Positions 1-10,018 of a stretch of 64,000 nucleotides of DNA are shown one piece after another. Where the stretch lies: positions 434,001-498,000 of the forward strand of contig CAVPFA010000004.1 of the NCBI GenBank assembly GCA_963703655.1, read 5' to 3'. How positions within the stretch are numbered: the first letter of the stretch is position 1; each line of letters starts with the position of its first letter. The notes below the pieces were generated by a model. The model saw only the letters and a program-made list of their open reading frames with translations. It searched no databases and was not told the DNA's origin. The translations under genes and the position numbers were made by a program. Source of the stretch: CAVPFA01 sp963703655. GTDB taxonomy: Bacteria > Actinomycetota > Acidimicrobiia > Acidimicrobiales > Bog-793.

Positions 1-477
1 CGTCGCGTACTGGCGCTTGTCCCACATGGCCTGCACCGTGACGTCGTCGTCGATGCTGGGATGGCTCTCGGGGTATCCCGTGATCCCCACGCGCTCGAAG
101 GGCCGTCCAAGCGCGTCGAGCTCGACGAGGAGGGATAGCGCGCTTTCGAAGCGGCCCCTCGGAGGGTCCGCATCGCCGGCCGGGACGAAAATGTCGTCGA
201 TCCCGCACGCGCCGAGCCGGGCCACGATCTCCTTGAGGTGCACCTCGTCGAGCACGAGGCGCGCCGAGACATGCGGCACGACGCGGTAGCCGTGCCCGCT
301 CAGCCGCTCCGCCAGCCCGAGCGTGGCATCGAGTCCCCTGCTCGGCGACGCGGTCACCGTCATCGTCACATCGCGCGGCACCGACGCGAGCACGGCGTCC
401 TCGACCGAGTCGGTCGGGATGACCTCGAATCGTGGGTGGACGAGCAGTGGACCAGCTGCCTTCAGCCCACTTCGCAC
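1..477 (-). CDS. metF: Methylenetetrahydrofolate reductase-like protein, N-terminal part (runs off left edge)
   Basis: About 159 residues are visible; the C-terminal half lies outside the window. The product should interconvert methylene- and methyl-tetrahydrofolate in the cytoplasm. The visible signature is a GITGYPESHPSI segment followed by an AMWDKRQYA stretch, which matches the mid-region of MetF proteins (family knowledge). The GTG start at 477 overlaps the end of the DUF1638 gene, so the two are translationally coupled. Its place at the end of a corrinoid methyltransferase operon suggests that it oxidises the methyl-tetrahydrofolate produced by that system. The call rests on motif recognition in a partial protein, and a related TIM-barrel reductase cannot be excluded. 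Confidence 0.72.
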   Translation of the reverse strand, partial: MRSGLKAAGPLLVHPRFEVIPTDSVEDAVLASVPRDVTMTVTASPSRGLDATLGLAERLSGHGYRVVPHVSARLVLDEVHLKEIVARLGACGIDDIFVPAGDADPPRGRFESALSLLVELDALGRPFERVGITGYPESHPSIDDDVTVQAMWDKRQYAT

Positions 478-1151
478 ACGTCCCCCTCATCGACGCCCGA
501 GGGCGACGGTTCGCTCACACCGGAAGGACACTCGCCGGGGTCTGCCGCCGTGGACAGGAGCCGCTCGAGCTCGAGCTCGAGCCCGGCGACTCCGACCTCG
601 AGAACCGTGAGCGGCAGGCCGAACAACCTCGCGACTGCACGAGCCTCGCTATGGAGCGCCTCGGTCCTTTCCTGGGCGAGCCAGACGACTCGGCGGTAAT
701 GACCGAAGTAGTCGCCCCACAGCTCGGGGTGACGATCCAGGCCCAGCTCGCTCACCACCGTCCGGCGAAAGCTGCGGACGAGGAAGTCGGTCAGCACGTA
801 GGTGCCCGGTTCGTCGGCGAACAGCCTCTGGATCTCTTCGGAGCCCGCGAACACGTCGTAGCAGTGAAGCCCGCGGAGGCGGCCGAGGTGGAGGCGATCG
901 CACACGCCGTCGAGAGCGCCGTAGGTGCCGCAGTCGGCGTAGGCCACCACGACCCGCCGGCCGCGGGACTGCAATAGCTTGGCGAGCCGCTCGACCGCGG
1001 GCGCGATGTGCCGAGGGCGGTTGTGCAGCAGCGGTGGGAGGGCGTGCAGCTCCACCTGCCACTGCCGGCGGGCGGCGATCTGGCGGATAGAAGCTCCCAG
1101 CGCTCCGCAGGCGATGACCGCCGTCGGCGCGATAGGCGGCTCTGCCGGCAT
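462..1151 (-). CDS. DUF1638 family protein
   Basis: A roughly 229-residue cytoplasmic protein of unknown biochemical function. The body carries the family's recognisable features: an IACGALG N-terminus, LHNRP, a YADCGTYG segment, a HCYDVFAG segment and EPGTYVLTDFL near the middle. In my recollection DUF1638 genes often sit beside MttB/corrinoid genes, and that is the setting here, between the RamA-like activator and MetF. I chose the ATG at 1151 because the conserved fold begins just after it. The frame is open to an ATG at 1430, but that extension is a repetitive Pro/Ala/Gly tract that also overlaps the upstream gene. Confidence 0.75.
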   Translation of the reverse strand: MPAEPPIAPTAVIACGALGASIRQIAARRQWQVELHALPPLLHNRPRHIAPAVERLAKLLQSRGRRVVVAYADCGTYGALDGVCDRLHLGRLRGLHCYDVFAGSEEIQRLFADEPGTYVLTDFLVRSFRRTVVSELGLDRHPELWGDYFGHYRRVVWLAQERTEALHSEARAVARLFGLPLTVLEVGVAGLELELERLLSTAADPGECPSGVSEPSPSGVDEGDVCEVG

Positions 1152-1362
1152 CGACGCACCCGCCGGCCCCGTCGGCGCGCCGGGCGGCTTGGGCAAGCCC
1201 GCCGGCATCGACGCTCTCGCCGGCATCGACGCGATCGCCACCCTCACCGCCGTCGGCGCGCCGGGCGGCTTGGGCAAGCCCGCCGGCCCCACCGGCATCG
1301 ACGCTCTCGCCGGCCCCGCAGCGATCGCCACCCTCACCGCCGTCGGCGCGACCGGCGCCGGC
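1152..1362 (-). repeat. In-frame imperfect GC-rich repeats between ramA-like gene and DUF1638 gene
   Basis: The spacer contains two copies of a block encoding GLPKPPGAPT (81 nt apart) and two copies of APTAVRVAIA (90 nt apart), read on the minus strand in the frame of the DUF1638 gene. The unit resembles the native N-terminus (APTAVIACGA), so it looks like local duplication of the gene's own start region. No stop codon interrupts the frame, so it may be translated as a disordered N-terminal extension. Confidence 0.7.
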
Positions 1363-3304
1363 TCAGACCGGGAAAGGCAGCTGGTCGACGAACTGGTCGT
1401 TGAAGTCGCCACGGTCGGAGAGCTCGACATACTCCACCTCCTCGAGCAACGCCATGGCCCCTGCGCGCTCTCTCATGCTGAGCAACGCCATCTTCGCGCC
1501 CTCACCTGCCACGTTGCCCGCACTCACGACCCGCAGGACGGGGAGCTTGGGAACCAGGCCAAGGCGGATAGCGCTGGCAGGCGAGAGGTAGCTGCCGAAG
1601 GAGCCGGCGAGCAGCACCTGCTGGACGTCTTCTTCCTCGAGCCCGGCTTCTTCGAGGAGGATGTGCCACCCCGTCGCGATCGCGGCCTTTGCGAACTGGA
1701 GCTCGCGGACGTCGCGTTGTGACAGGTAGATCGAGCGTTCGACATCTCCGACGTCGCCGGTCCAGTGCAGCACGAAGACCCGCTCCTTGCCGAGCTGGGT
1801 TAGCCGGGCGCCAACGCCGGGCGCGAGCTCGAGCGCCTCTTCGTCGGGGACGAATCTCCCCGACGCGTCGAGCAGCTTCAGCTGGACGAGCTCGGCAACG
1901 GCGTCCACGAGGCCCGAGCCGCAGAGCCCTTGGGGCTCGACGTCGCCGATGACGCCGAGCTCGAGCTCGTCGGGGGTGATCCTGACGACCTCGATCGCGC
2001 CCGGCGCCGCACGCATCCCACAACGGATCGCAGCTCCCTCGAAGGCGGGCCCCGCGGGCGCGGCCGTCGCGAGCAGGCGGTCGCTGTTGCCGAGAACGAG
2101 CTCGCAATTGGTGCCGATGTCCACGAACAGGCGCATCCGCGAGTCACGGTCCATCCCGGACGCGAGGAGGCCGGCCACGATGTCGCCGCCGACGTAGGCG
2201 CCGAACGACGGGAAGATCACGGCACGAGCCCGTTCGTGGACCCGCACACCGACCTGGTCGGCCAGGATCTCGGGGAACAGCCTCGTCGACATGATGAACG
2301 GCGCTACGCCTAGGGGCTCGGGGTCGATCCCGAGCACGATATGGGTCATGGTCGCGTTGCCGGCGAGGGCGACCTCGTAGACCTCCGAAGGGCTCACCCC
2401 GCCCTCTTTGCAGACGGCCTGTGCGAGCTCGTCCAGCGCCTCGTGGGCGAGCCGGGTCAGCCGCTCCAGTGCCCGGTCGTCCATCATGATCGTGCTGATG
2501 CGCGTGATCACGTCCGCCCCGAATGGCTGCTGGGGGTTGAGCATCGACTGCACCGCCACGGGGGTGCCCGTCGACAGGTCGAGCAGCGTCGCGACGACGG
2601 TCGTCGTGCCGAGGTCGAACGCGATCCCGAAGATGCGCCCGGTCGTGTCCCCCGGCTCCACGTCGATCAGCACGTCGTCGACGACGACCGCTGTCACCTT
2701 GTAGTCGCTGGCGCGCAGCACCTGTCCCAGGCGACGAAGCACGTGCAGATCTGGGCGCAGCTCGAGGTCGTCGAGGCTCGCGAGCAGGCGCTCGAGATCG
2801 GTCGTCTGGTCCGACAGCGTCGGCTCGGTCATCTCGACGTATCGCTTTTGCACCGCCGGGCGCAGGATCACCTTGCGACCGACACCGACGGTCGCAGCTT
2901 TCGGGCGCGTCACGAGCGGCGGCACGTCGACGCGCAGGTCGGTGGCGACCTGGACAGCGGCAGGCCAGCCGCCAGCCGTTTCGGAGCTCGTCGGTCGAAA
3001 ACGCCCGGGTGTCCAGAGGCGAGATGGGCGCGAGGCCGTTCAGCACCTTGACCTTGCACTTGCGGCAGGTACCGTGCCCCCCGCAAGTAGAGTCGATGGC
3101 GATACCGTTCCAGCTCGCGGCGTCGAACAGCATCACGCCGGGGGGGACCCGGACCTTGCGGCCGGCCGGCTCGAACGAAAGATCGAAGCGGCCGCGGCCG
3201 TCGTGAGGCGGGTCAGCGCCGCCGGTGGCGCTGGCACCGGTCGCGCCGTCGAGGGTCGCGTCGTCGAGCTCGCCGGCCGCTCTTGCAGCCCGAAGACTCG
3301 TCAT
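1363..3304 (-). CDS. RamA-like corrinoid-protein reactivating ferredoxin/ASKHA ATPase (one frameshift)
   Basis: Reductive activator that returns oxidised Co(II) corrinoid protein to Co(I) at the expense of ATP. The N-terminal part has a 2Fe-2S ferredoxin-like motif (STCGGHGTCRKCKV and a later LACRC). The large C-terminal part is the DUF4445/ASKHA region, with FDLGTTTV, NATMTHIVLG, FVDIGTNCEL and LAGSFG motifs. The ATG at 3304 overlaps the TGA of the methyltransferase gene (ATGA). The two parts lie in different frames: removing one base at about 2952-2953 restores LACRCQVATDLRVDV, so a single-base insertion is inferred. It lies within the corrinoid methyltransferase operon, and about 646 residues would be full length for the family. 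Confidence 0.87.
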
Positions 3305-4164
3305 GTACCTGCGGACGCCTGCTGGGACCGGTGGGCTGCGATCCAGGACGCTCCCCAAGGATCCCTGTCGAGAAGCAGGTCGGCCGCCTTCAAGGCGCGC
3401 ACGAGGCCAGGCGTGCGCACGTCCATGATCGCGCTCGTCAGGCCAGACTTCATCGCCATGGATAGAAACGTCGCCCCGATCGTCAAACGGTCGGGCATCC
3501 CGAACGACACGTTCGAGGCCCCGAGCGTCATGTTCACGCCGAGCTCGTCGTGGATGAGCGAGATGGTCTCGAGGGTCTTGACCACGAGCGATGTGTCGGC
3601 GCCGATCGGCATCGCGAGCGGGTCGAGGACGATGTCCTCGATGGCGATGCCGTACTGGGTGGTTGCGACCTCGACGATCTTGCCGGCGAGCTCGAGGCGC
3701 CGCTCGGGCTGGTCGGGGATCTCGAACTCGTCGTTGGGCAGCGCGATGATCGCCGCCCCGTAGCGCTTCACGAGGGGGAGGATCGCCTCGAGCCGATCGT
3801 CCTCCGCGGTCACCGAGTTGACGAGCGCCTTCCCTTCATAGGTCGCCAGCCCGGCCTCCAGCGCCTCGATCACCGATGAGTCGATGCAGATCGGCAGGTC
3901 GGTGAGGCTCTGGATCAGCCTCACGGCTTTGATCATCAGGTCGACCTCGTCGGCGAGCGGAGCTCCCATGTTGACGTCGAGCACCATGGCGCCACCCGCC
4001 ACCTGCTGAGCGACGTCGATCTCGATCCGAGACAGGTCGCCGGCCCGCAGCTGTTCCTGGAAGACCTTGCGCCCGGTGGGGTTGATGCGCTCGCCGATGA
4101 TGCAGAACGGCTGGTCGTGGCCGATCACACACTGTTTCGACGCAGAGCGCAAGACCGTGTGCAT
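3301..4164 (-). CDS. Methyltetrahydrofolate:corrinoid methyltransferase (pterin-binding domain)
   Basis: A 287-residue TIM-barrel methyltransferase of the MtgA/AcsE/MetH-pterin type, expected to move a methyl group between the corrinoid protein and tetrahydrofolate. Visible features are GERINPTGR near residue 25, GGAMVLDVNMG around residue 60, the CIDSS strand, LVNSVT, and GASNVSFGMP near residue 230, all conserved in pterin-binding methyltransferases. The ATG at 4164 follows the corrinoid gene by 23 nt. Its TGA overlaps the RamA-like start. In glycine betaine systems the equivalent enzyme (MtgA) is the methyl acceptor step, which is the role inferred here. Confidence 0.9.
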   Translation of the reverse strand: MHTVLRSASKQCVIGHDQPFCIIGERINPTGRKVFQEQLRAGDLSRIEIDVAQQVAGGAMVLDVNMGAPLADEVDLMIKAVRLIQSLTDLPICIDSSVIEALEAGLATYEGKALVNSVTAEDDRLEAILPLVKRYGAAIIALPNDEFEIPDQPERRLELAGKIVEVATTQYGIAIEDIVLDPLAMPIGADTSLVVKTLETISLIHDELGVNMTLGASNVSFGMPDRLTIGATFLSMAMKSGLTSAIMDVRTPGLVRALKAADLLLDRDPWGASWIAAHRSQQASAGT

Positions 4165-4187
4165 GGTGCTTCCTCCGTCCCTGCCCG

Positions 4188-4849
<662 letters not shown>

Positions 4850-4853
<4 letters not shown>

Positions 4854-5617
4854 GCCGCACCTTCTCTCTGTGGCCGGTAGCCGAGGAGTGCAGACAGCGC
4901 GCCGGCCTCAGCCATGCACTGCCCGGCTACCTCGGTCAAACGGGACGATCCGAAACGGGTCGAGGGCCCCGAGACCGAGATCGCCGCGACCGTGGTGCCC
5001 CCGCCGCGCTGAACGGGCGCCGCGACGGCTACGAGCCCCGACTCGAGCTCCTCGTCGGCGACCGCGTACCCGCGACGTCGGACCTCGGACAGGTCCGCGT
5101 CCAGGACAGAACGCCGCGTGATGGTCTTGGGGGTCAGGCGTTCGAGCCGCCCGGCTGGGAGCACCGCCGCCCGTGAGGCGAGGAGCACCTTGCCGATCGC
5201 GGTGCAGTGCAGCGGCACGGAGCGCCCCAGCCAGTTCGTGCCGCCCAGCACGTAGCGGCTGTCCACCTGCGCGATCTGCTCCACCATGTTCCTGTGGACC
5301 ACGCCGAGGTTGACCGTCTCGCGGGTGACCTCGCCGAGCCGCTCGAGGTACGGGTTCGCGACGGCCAGCAGGTCGGTCTCGGCGGTGCCACGCATCGCGT
5401 ACCGGACGAACGCCTCGCCGGGCCGGAAGGCGCCGTTCGCCTCGCGACGTATGAGCCCGTTGCGCTCGAGCGCGAGCAGGATGCGCGACGTCGTGCTCTT
5501 GGCGAGGCCGGTCGACTTGGCGAGCTCGGTGAAGGTCACCGGGTCCGTCGCGTCCACGACCTGGCTCAAGAGCCGAGCCGCGCGGTCTATGGCTTGGGAT
5601 CCGGTCGGTCTTGTCAT
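4850..5617 (-). CDS. IclR-family transcriptional regulator
   Basis: About 255 residues. An N-terminal winged helix (AIDRAARLLSQV, then LAKSTGLAKSTTSRILLALERNGLI) is followed by an IclR effector-binding domain (VNLGVVHRNMVEQIAQ, SVPLHCTAIGKVLLA, GYAVADEELESGLVAVAAPV). It is the first gene of the corrinoid operon and is divergent from mttB, so it probably controls both directions in response to the methylated amine. An ATG also exists at 5653 in the same frame. I prefer the ATG at 5617 because the upstream one lies inside the palindrome at 5650-5666. This start choice is uncertain. Confidence 0.92.
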
Positions 5618-5649
5618 AGCGCTCACTTGCACTTGTTCCACGTTACGAG

Positions 5650-5683
5650 ACATAGTTCTACTATGTGAGTGTATTGTGCACTC
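5650..5683. promoter_or_regulatory. Operator-like palindromes between iclR-type gene and mttB-type gene
   Basis: ACATAG-TTCTA-CTATGT at 5650-5666 is a perfect inverted repeat with 6-bp arms. Immediately after it GAGTG-N7-CACTC (5667-5683) forms a second one that contains GTGCAC. The segment is much richer in A+T than its surroundings and lies between divergent genes. It is the natural binding site for the adjacent IclR-type protein; this is inference from symmetry and position only. Confidence 0.6.
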
Positions 5684-5727
5684 GAAGGAGCGTCAAGAGC
5701 GGGGTCCCCGCGTGGAACGAGGTGGCG

Positions 5728-7167
5728 ATGTTCGTCAACAAGATGGCCCGGTACGAGCTGCTTTCCCCCGACGCGCTCGAGATCCTCGAGCGCGGATGGC
5801 GCCGCATCGTGTCGGAGATCGGAGTGCAGTTCGTAAAGCCGGAGGCGGTCGAGCTGTTCCGCCAGGCGGGCCAGAGGGTCGAGGACCAGACGGTCTGGCT
5901 CGATCCGGACTTCGTGCTCGAGCAGGTCGCGAAGGCGCCGCGCGAATTCGACGTGCAGGCGCGTAACCCCGAGAACACGGTGCACATCGGTGGCGACCAC
6001 ATGGTCTTCAGCGGCGTCTACGGCCCGCCCTTCGTCAGGGAGGGCAGCGTCCGGCGCGACGCCACGATGACCGACTTCCGCAAGTTCACGATGCTGGCCC
6101 AGAGCTTTCCCGAGCTCGACTCGGCAGGGGGCGTCATCTGCGAGCCCAACGACGCGCCCCTGGACTCCCGGCACCTCGACATGATCTACGCCCTGCAGAC
6201 GCTCACCGACAAGATCTACATGGGAAACGTCGTGTCGGGCCCGAACGCCCTCGACACGATCAAGATGACCGAGATCCTCTTCGGCGGGCGGGGCAACATC
6301 GAGAAGACACCGGCGACGATCTCGCTCGTCAACTGCAACTCGCCACTTCGCTGGGACGACCGCATGCTCGATGCCCAGTTCGAGTACAGCCGTGCCAACC
6401 AGCCGGTCGTGATCACACCCTTCCTTCTCATGGGGGCGATGTCGCCGGTAACGATCCCGTCCACGCTCGTCCAGCAGCTGGCCGAAGCGCTCTCGGGCAT
6501 CGCCCTCTCCCAGCTCATCCGCCCGGGTTGCCCTGTCATCTTCGGGTCGTTCCTGTCGAACATCGACATGCAGTCCGGCTCGCCCTGTTTCGGGACACCC
6601 GAATCCGCGATCGGCCTGTTGTGCACCGGGCAGCTCGCAAGGCACTTCGGCCTGCCGTTTCGTACGGGAGGCGGCCTCACCTCGAGTCAGACGCCCGACG
6701 CCCAGGCCGGCTACGAGGCGCTGATGACCATGCTGCCGACCTTCCTGGCGGGAACGAACTGGATCATGCACTCGGCAGGCTGGCTCGAGGGGGGGCTCGT
6801 GAGCTGTTATGAGAAGTTCATCATCGACGTCGAGCTGCTCAGGATGCTGCGGGTCGAGTTCACCCCCCTAGAGATCGACGAGGCCGCGCTCGCGTTCGAC
6901 GCCCACCTCGAGGTCGGCCACGGTGGGCACTTCCTCGGCGCCGAGCACACCATGACGCGCTTTCGCGACTGCTTCTACCGGCCCATACTCTCGTCGTCGA
7001 TGAATTTCGAGCGTTGGTCCCGCCAGGGAGCGCTCGACGCGGCTGCCCGCGCGTCGGCCGTATGTCAAAAGACGCTCGACGAGTACGAGCAGCCGCCGCT
7101 CGACGAAGCGATCCGAAGCGAGCTCGAGGACTTTGTCAAGCGCAGGCGGGCCGAGCTCGGCGACTGA
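5728..7167 (+). CDS. MttB-family quaternary amine:corrinoid methyltransferase (non-pyrrolysine)
   Basis: A 479-residue member of the trimethylamine methyltransferase (MttB) superfamily, expected to transfer a methyl group from a quaternary amine such as a betaine to the corrinoid protein. The N-terminal LSPDALEILERGWRRIVSEIGVQF, the central GMVSG/LVNCNSPLRWD region and the late NWIMHSAGWLEGGL segment are characteristic. The frame is open throughout, with no in-frame amber codon, so it belongs with the non-pyrrolysine enzymes (MtgB, MtpB, MtcB and relatives) rather than true trimethylamine methyltransferases. The ATG at 5728 has a GAGG-type ribosome site just upstream. The substrate cannot be read from the sequence. 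Confidence 0.92.
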   Translation: MFVNKMARYELLSPDALEILERGWRRIVSEIGVQFVKPEAVELFRQAGQRVEDQTVWLDPDFVLEQVAKAPREFDVQARNPENTVHIGGDHMVFSGVYGPPFVREGSVRRDATMTDFRKFTMLAQSFPELDSAGGVICEPNDAPLDSRHLDMIYALQTLTDKIYMGNVVSGPNALDTIKMTEILFGGRGNIEKTPATISLVNCNSPLRWDDRMLDAQFEYSRANQPVVITPFLLMGAMSPVTIPSTLVQQLAEALSGIALSQLIRPGCPVIFGSFLSNIDMQSGSPCFGTPESAIGLLCTGQLARHFGLPFRTGGGLTSSQTPDAQAGYEALMTMLPTFLAGTNWIMHSAGWLEGGLVSCYEKFIIDVELLRMLRVEFTPLEIDEAALAFDAHLEVGHGGHFLGAEHTMTRFRDCFYRPILSSSMNFERWSRQGALDAAARASAVCQKTLDEYEQPPLDEAIRSELEDFVKRRRAELGD

Positions 7168-7172
7168 GGGAA

Positions 7173-7269
7173 CCGGCGCGCTCGCCCCGGCGATCGGGCC
7201 GGCGCCGGCGGGCCGACCTGGCGACCGAGGCCCGGCGCGCTCGCCCCGGCAATCAGGCCGGCGCCGGCG
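7173..7269. repeat. Direct GC-rich repeat in a convergent intergenic spacer
   Basis: Two copies of a 38-bp block (7173-7210 and 7232-7269) start CCGGCGCGCTCGCCCCGGC and end GGCCGGCGCCGGCG. They differ at two positions and lie between the 3' ends of mttB-type and alcohol dehydrogenase genes. The blocks contain GCCGGCGCCGGC self-complementary cores that could act as transcription terminators in either direction. Confidence 0.65.
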
Positions 7270-7275
7270 CCGATC

Positions 7276-8376
7276 TCAGTCGTTGACCACCATGCAGCGA
7301 ATGCTCTCGCCGGCCTTGACCGCCTCGAGCACGCGGGGAAGCTCCGCCAGCGTGACCTTGTCGGTGGCCATCGCATCGACTCTGAGCTCCCCGCTGTCGA
7401 CGAGGGCGACCAGTCGTGGCACGTCGACCGCCGGCCTGGCCGAGCCCATGAAGCATCCGAGGATCCGTTTCTCGTAGATGAAGCCCCACGTGTCGATCCC
7501 GACGACGGTGCCCTTGGGCGGGAGCCCCACCACGACCAGAGCACCGCCCGCGGCGGTCACCGCCCACGCCTCTTCGATCGTGGGCGCGCTCCCTACGGCT
7601 TCGAAGGCAAAGTCAACCCCGCCGGGCGAGAGCCCGAGAATGCTTGCCCGCGCATCCGACGCGCTCGCGTCGACGGCGTCGGTCGCACCGACCGAACGGG
7701 CGAGCTCGAGGTTGCGCGTCCGGGTGTCGACCGCGACGATCATCGAGGCGCCTGCGATCCGCGCCGCCTCGATGACCGACAGCCCGACGGCGCCGCACCC
7801 GATGACGGCCACGCTCGCCCCTTCGGGAACCGCCGCGGTGTTGAAGACCGCTCCGGCTCCCGTCATCACCGCACACGACAGCAGCGCGGCGACATTGAGG
7901 TCGAACCGCGGGTCGATGCGCACCGCGCCGCTGGCCGGGACCACGGCGTGGGTTGCGAACGAGGACACCGCGCTGAAGTGGTGGATCACCTCATCTCCGG
8001 CGTGCAGCCGGCTCGTCCCGTCGGCGAGAGTCCCAGTCGCCGCCATCTGGCCGGCGGTGGCGCAAAGGTTCAACCGGCCGGCCCGGCACGCCTCGCAGTG
8101 ACCGCACGAAGGCACGATGGACAGCACCACGTGGTCCCCCGGCACGAGGTCGACATCCCCGGGACCGACCTCCTCGACGATGCCCGCCGCCTCGTGGCCG
8201 GGCACGAGCGGCATCGGTTCGGGCAGTGAGCCGTCGAGCACGTGCATGTCCGATCCGCAGATCCCGGTCGCGGCGATGCGCACGAGCACCTCGCCATCCT
8301 TCGGCGGGTCGAGCTCGATCACCTCGATCGCCGGAAGCTCTCCCACGCGGCGGAAGACCGCTGCTTGGATTCTCAC
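7276..8376 (-). CDS. Zinc-dependent alcohol dehydrogenase (class III-like MDR)
   Basis: A 366-residue medium-chain dehydrogenase. Catalytic zinc ligands are visible as Cys40 and His61-Glu62 (PGHEAAG). Structural zinc cysteines are Cys91, Cys94, Cys97 and Cys105. The NAD-binding motif is VIGCGAVGLS around residue 190. It is the last gene of a leftward operon, 40 nt after the enolase-superfamily gene. The overall sequence resembles alcohol/formaldehyde dehydrogenases of the class III group, but the substrate is unknown. Together with the second ADH and the Fae homologue it suggests oxidation of a C1 or short alcohol/aldehyde. Confidence 0.88.
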   Translation of the reverse strand: MRIQAAVFRRVGELPAIEVIELDPPKDGEVLVRIAATGICGSDMHVLDGSLPEPMPLVPGHEAAGIVEEVGPGDVDLVPGDHVVLSIVPSCGHCEACRAGRLNLCATAGQMAATGTLADGTSRLHAGDEVIHHFSAVSSFATHAVVPASGAVRIDPRFDLNVAALLSCAVMTGAGAVFNTAAVPEGASVAVIGCGAVGLSVIEAARIAGASMIVAVDTRTRNLELARSVGATDAVDASASDARASILGLSPGGVDFAFEAVGSAPTIEEAWAVTAAGGALVVVGLPPKGTVVGIDTWGFIYEKRILGCFMGSARPAVDVPRLVALVDSGELRVDAMATDKVTLAELPRVLEAVKAGESIRCMVVND

Positions 8377-8416
8377 GTCTCCTCCTCCGGAGCTCAGCTG
8401 ACGGAAATGGCGCCGA

Positions 8417-9525
8417 TCAGCCGATTCGGTAACGGGCGATGGCGTCGTCGTCCAGCACGATCCCGAGACCCGGCCTATCGGGCACGACCAGATCGCCGGC
8501 GGCGTCCACCCCTATCGGCTCGGCGAGCATGAAGTCCCGCCGAGGCGGAACCCAGCTCGGCGGGTCGAAGGGATACTCGAGGAACGGGCCGCCTCCGACG
8601 CCGGCGGCAAGGTGGAGGTTGGCCAGCAGCCCTATGCCGTTCGTCCACGTGTGCGGGGAGAACCACCGCCCCTTGGCCAGCACGAGCTCGGCGAGCGTCC
8701 TCGCGCGTGAGATCCCAACCGCGAGCACGGCGTCGGGCTGGTACACGTCGAGCGCGTCGGCCTCCACGAGCGCCAGGAGCTCCGGGAAGCTCCGCACCAT
8801 CTCCCCCCCGGCGACCCGGATCGAGCCCTGGGCGCGGAGCCCGGCGAGACCCTTCACGTCCGAGCCGTCGAGCGGCTCCTCAAGCCAGAGCACCTCGAGA
8901 TCGGCGAGCTGCGCCGCGATGCTGCCGGCGGCGGCGGGGTCGAGCGGCGGCCGGACGTCGCCGGGCATGCGCCAGCCCTGGTTGAGGTCGACCATCAGCG
9001 TCATCGCCGGCAGTGCCTCACGCACGGCTGTGACCGCATCGATCCCGTCGGTGACGCGGGCGGGGTCGATGCGCAGCTTCATCGCCCGGATCCCCATAGC
9101 TGCGACCTGCTGCGCGATCTCGACGCGCGACGAGCCGGCTCGACGAGCGCGCCGCTCGATGCGTACACGCCCAGGCGGTCGGCGGCTCCTCCCAGGAGGC
9201 GTGCGACCGGCGCGCCGTAGACCTGGCCGGCGATGTCCCACAGCGCCGCCTCGAGGGGCCACGGGCGCGGGCCGTGGAAGGCGACGGTCTCGAGCGCCCG
9301 GACGTGTCGGCCGATCGCGAGCGGGTCCTCACCGACGAACAGTTGCTCATACGGCTCGAAACCGTCCATCGTGTCGCCGGACCCGACGCCGCGCACACCC
9401 TCGTCGGTGTCGACGAAAACCAGCGTCGCGCCAAAGCGCCGGCGAGGGACCGGGTCCCATGCCGCCGGGAACGGCGGATCGAGGGGAAGCTCGAGGTGGA
9501 CGAGCTCGATGCCGGTGATCTTCAT
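8417..9525 (-). CDS. Enolase-superfamily enzyme (mandelate racemase/muconate lactonizing type), one frameshift
   Basis: About 369 residues when joined. The N-terminal capping domain begins MKITGIELVHLELPL. The barrel shows KLRID, then MVDLNQGW, LWLEEPL and VAGGEM as the three metal-ligand strands, and a FSPHTWTNGIG histidine near the C-terminus. This is the mandelate racemase-like arrangement used for acid-sugar dehydration, racemisation or cycloisomerisation. The start ATG overlaps the stop of the Fae-like gene (ATGA). The capping domain and barrel are in different frames around 9140, which fits one missing base. The substrate cannot be assigned. Confidence 0.82.
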
Positions 9526-10018
9526 CGAGAGCGGTAGAAGGGGTTCCAGGGATCCTTGCCGGCGGGCAGGAACTCCTCGACCGTGGGCAGCCCCGCCCTT
9601 GCGTTGCGCAGGGCCTGGAACGTCGCCTCCGCGTTGTTCTCGTAGATCGCCTCGGCGTCGTCGGCTTCGGGGTTCACCCACACGGCCGCGATGAGCACGA
9701 GCTCGCGGCACCGGCTCGCGTCGACCGTTCCGTCCTCGAGAGCACGCGTGCGACTCCGGTCGCGACGCCGGCCTGTGCAGCTCCCCACGTGAGATCGCCG
9801 TGCGTCGACCCGGTGATCGCGGCCTTGTTCACGAACAGCGTCGGCGGTGTGATCGCCACCCCCGGCCGTCCGACAGCGACGAAGGGCGCGAAGCCGGCGC
9901 TCGGGCTCGCGAGCGCGCTCGCCCACGCCGTGCCGACGGGGCCGTCGCGCTCGCCGAGGACGGTGTTGACGTGGGCCGCGTTCTGGCCCGACCCGATGAA
10001 CGACTCACCGATCTGCAA
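9522..10018 (-). CDS. fae: Formaldehyde-activating enzyme (Fae) homologue, one frameshift
   Basis: A protein of about 165 residues when joined, matching the Fae family from end to end: IGESFIGSGQNAAHVNTVLG with the catalytic-type His16, GPVGTAWASAL, PFVAVGRPG, TLFVNKA, LTWGAAQAGVA and a C-terminal IAAVWVNPEADDA followed by DPWNPFYRSR. Classical Fae condenses formaldehyde with tetrahydromethanopterin; Fae-like paralogues have less certain roles. The frame changes at about 9742, consistent with one missing base. It overlaps the second alcohol dehydrogenase by 14 nt and the enolase-type gene by 4 nt. No other methanopterin-pathway gene is visible in the window. Confidence 0.85.

Noticed and set aside
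5728..7167. Pyrrolysine-containing trimethylamine methyltransferase
   Set aside because: The gene has no in-frame amber codon, and no pyl genes are visible.
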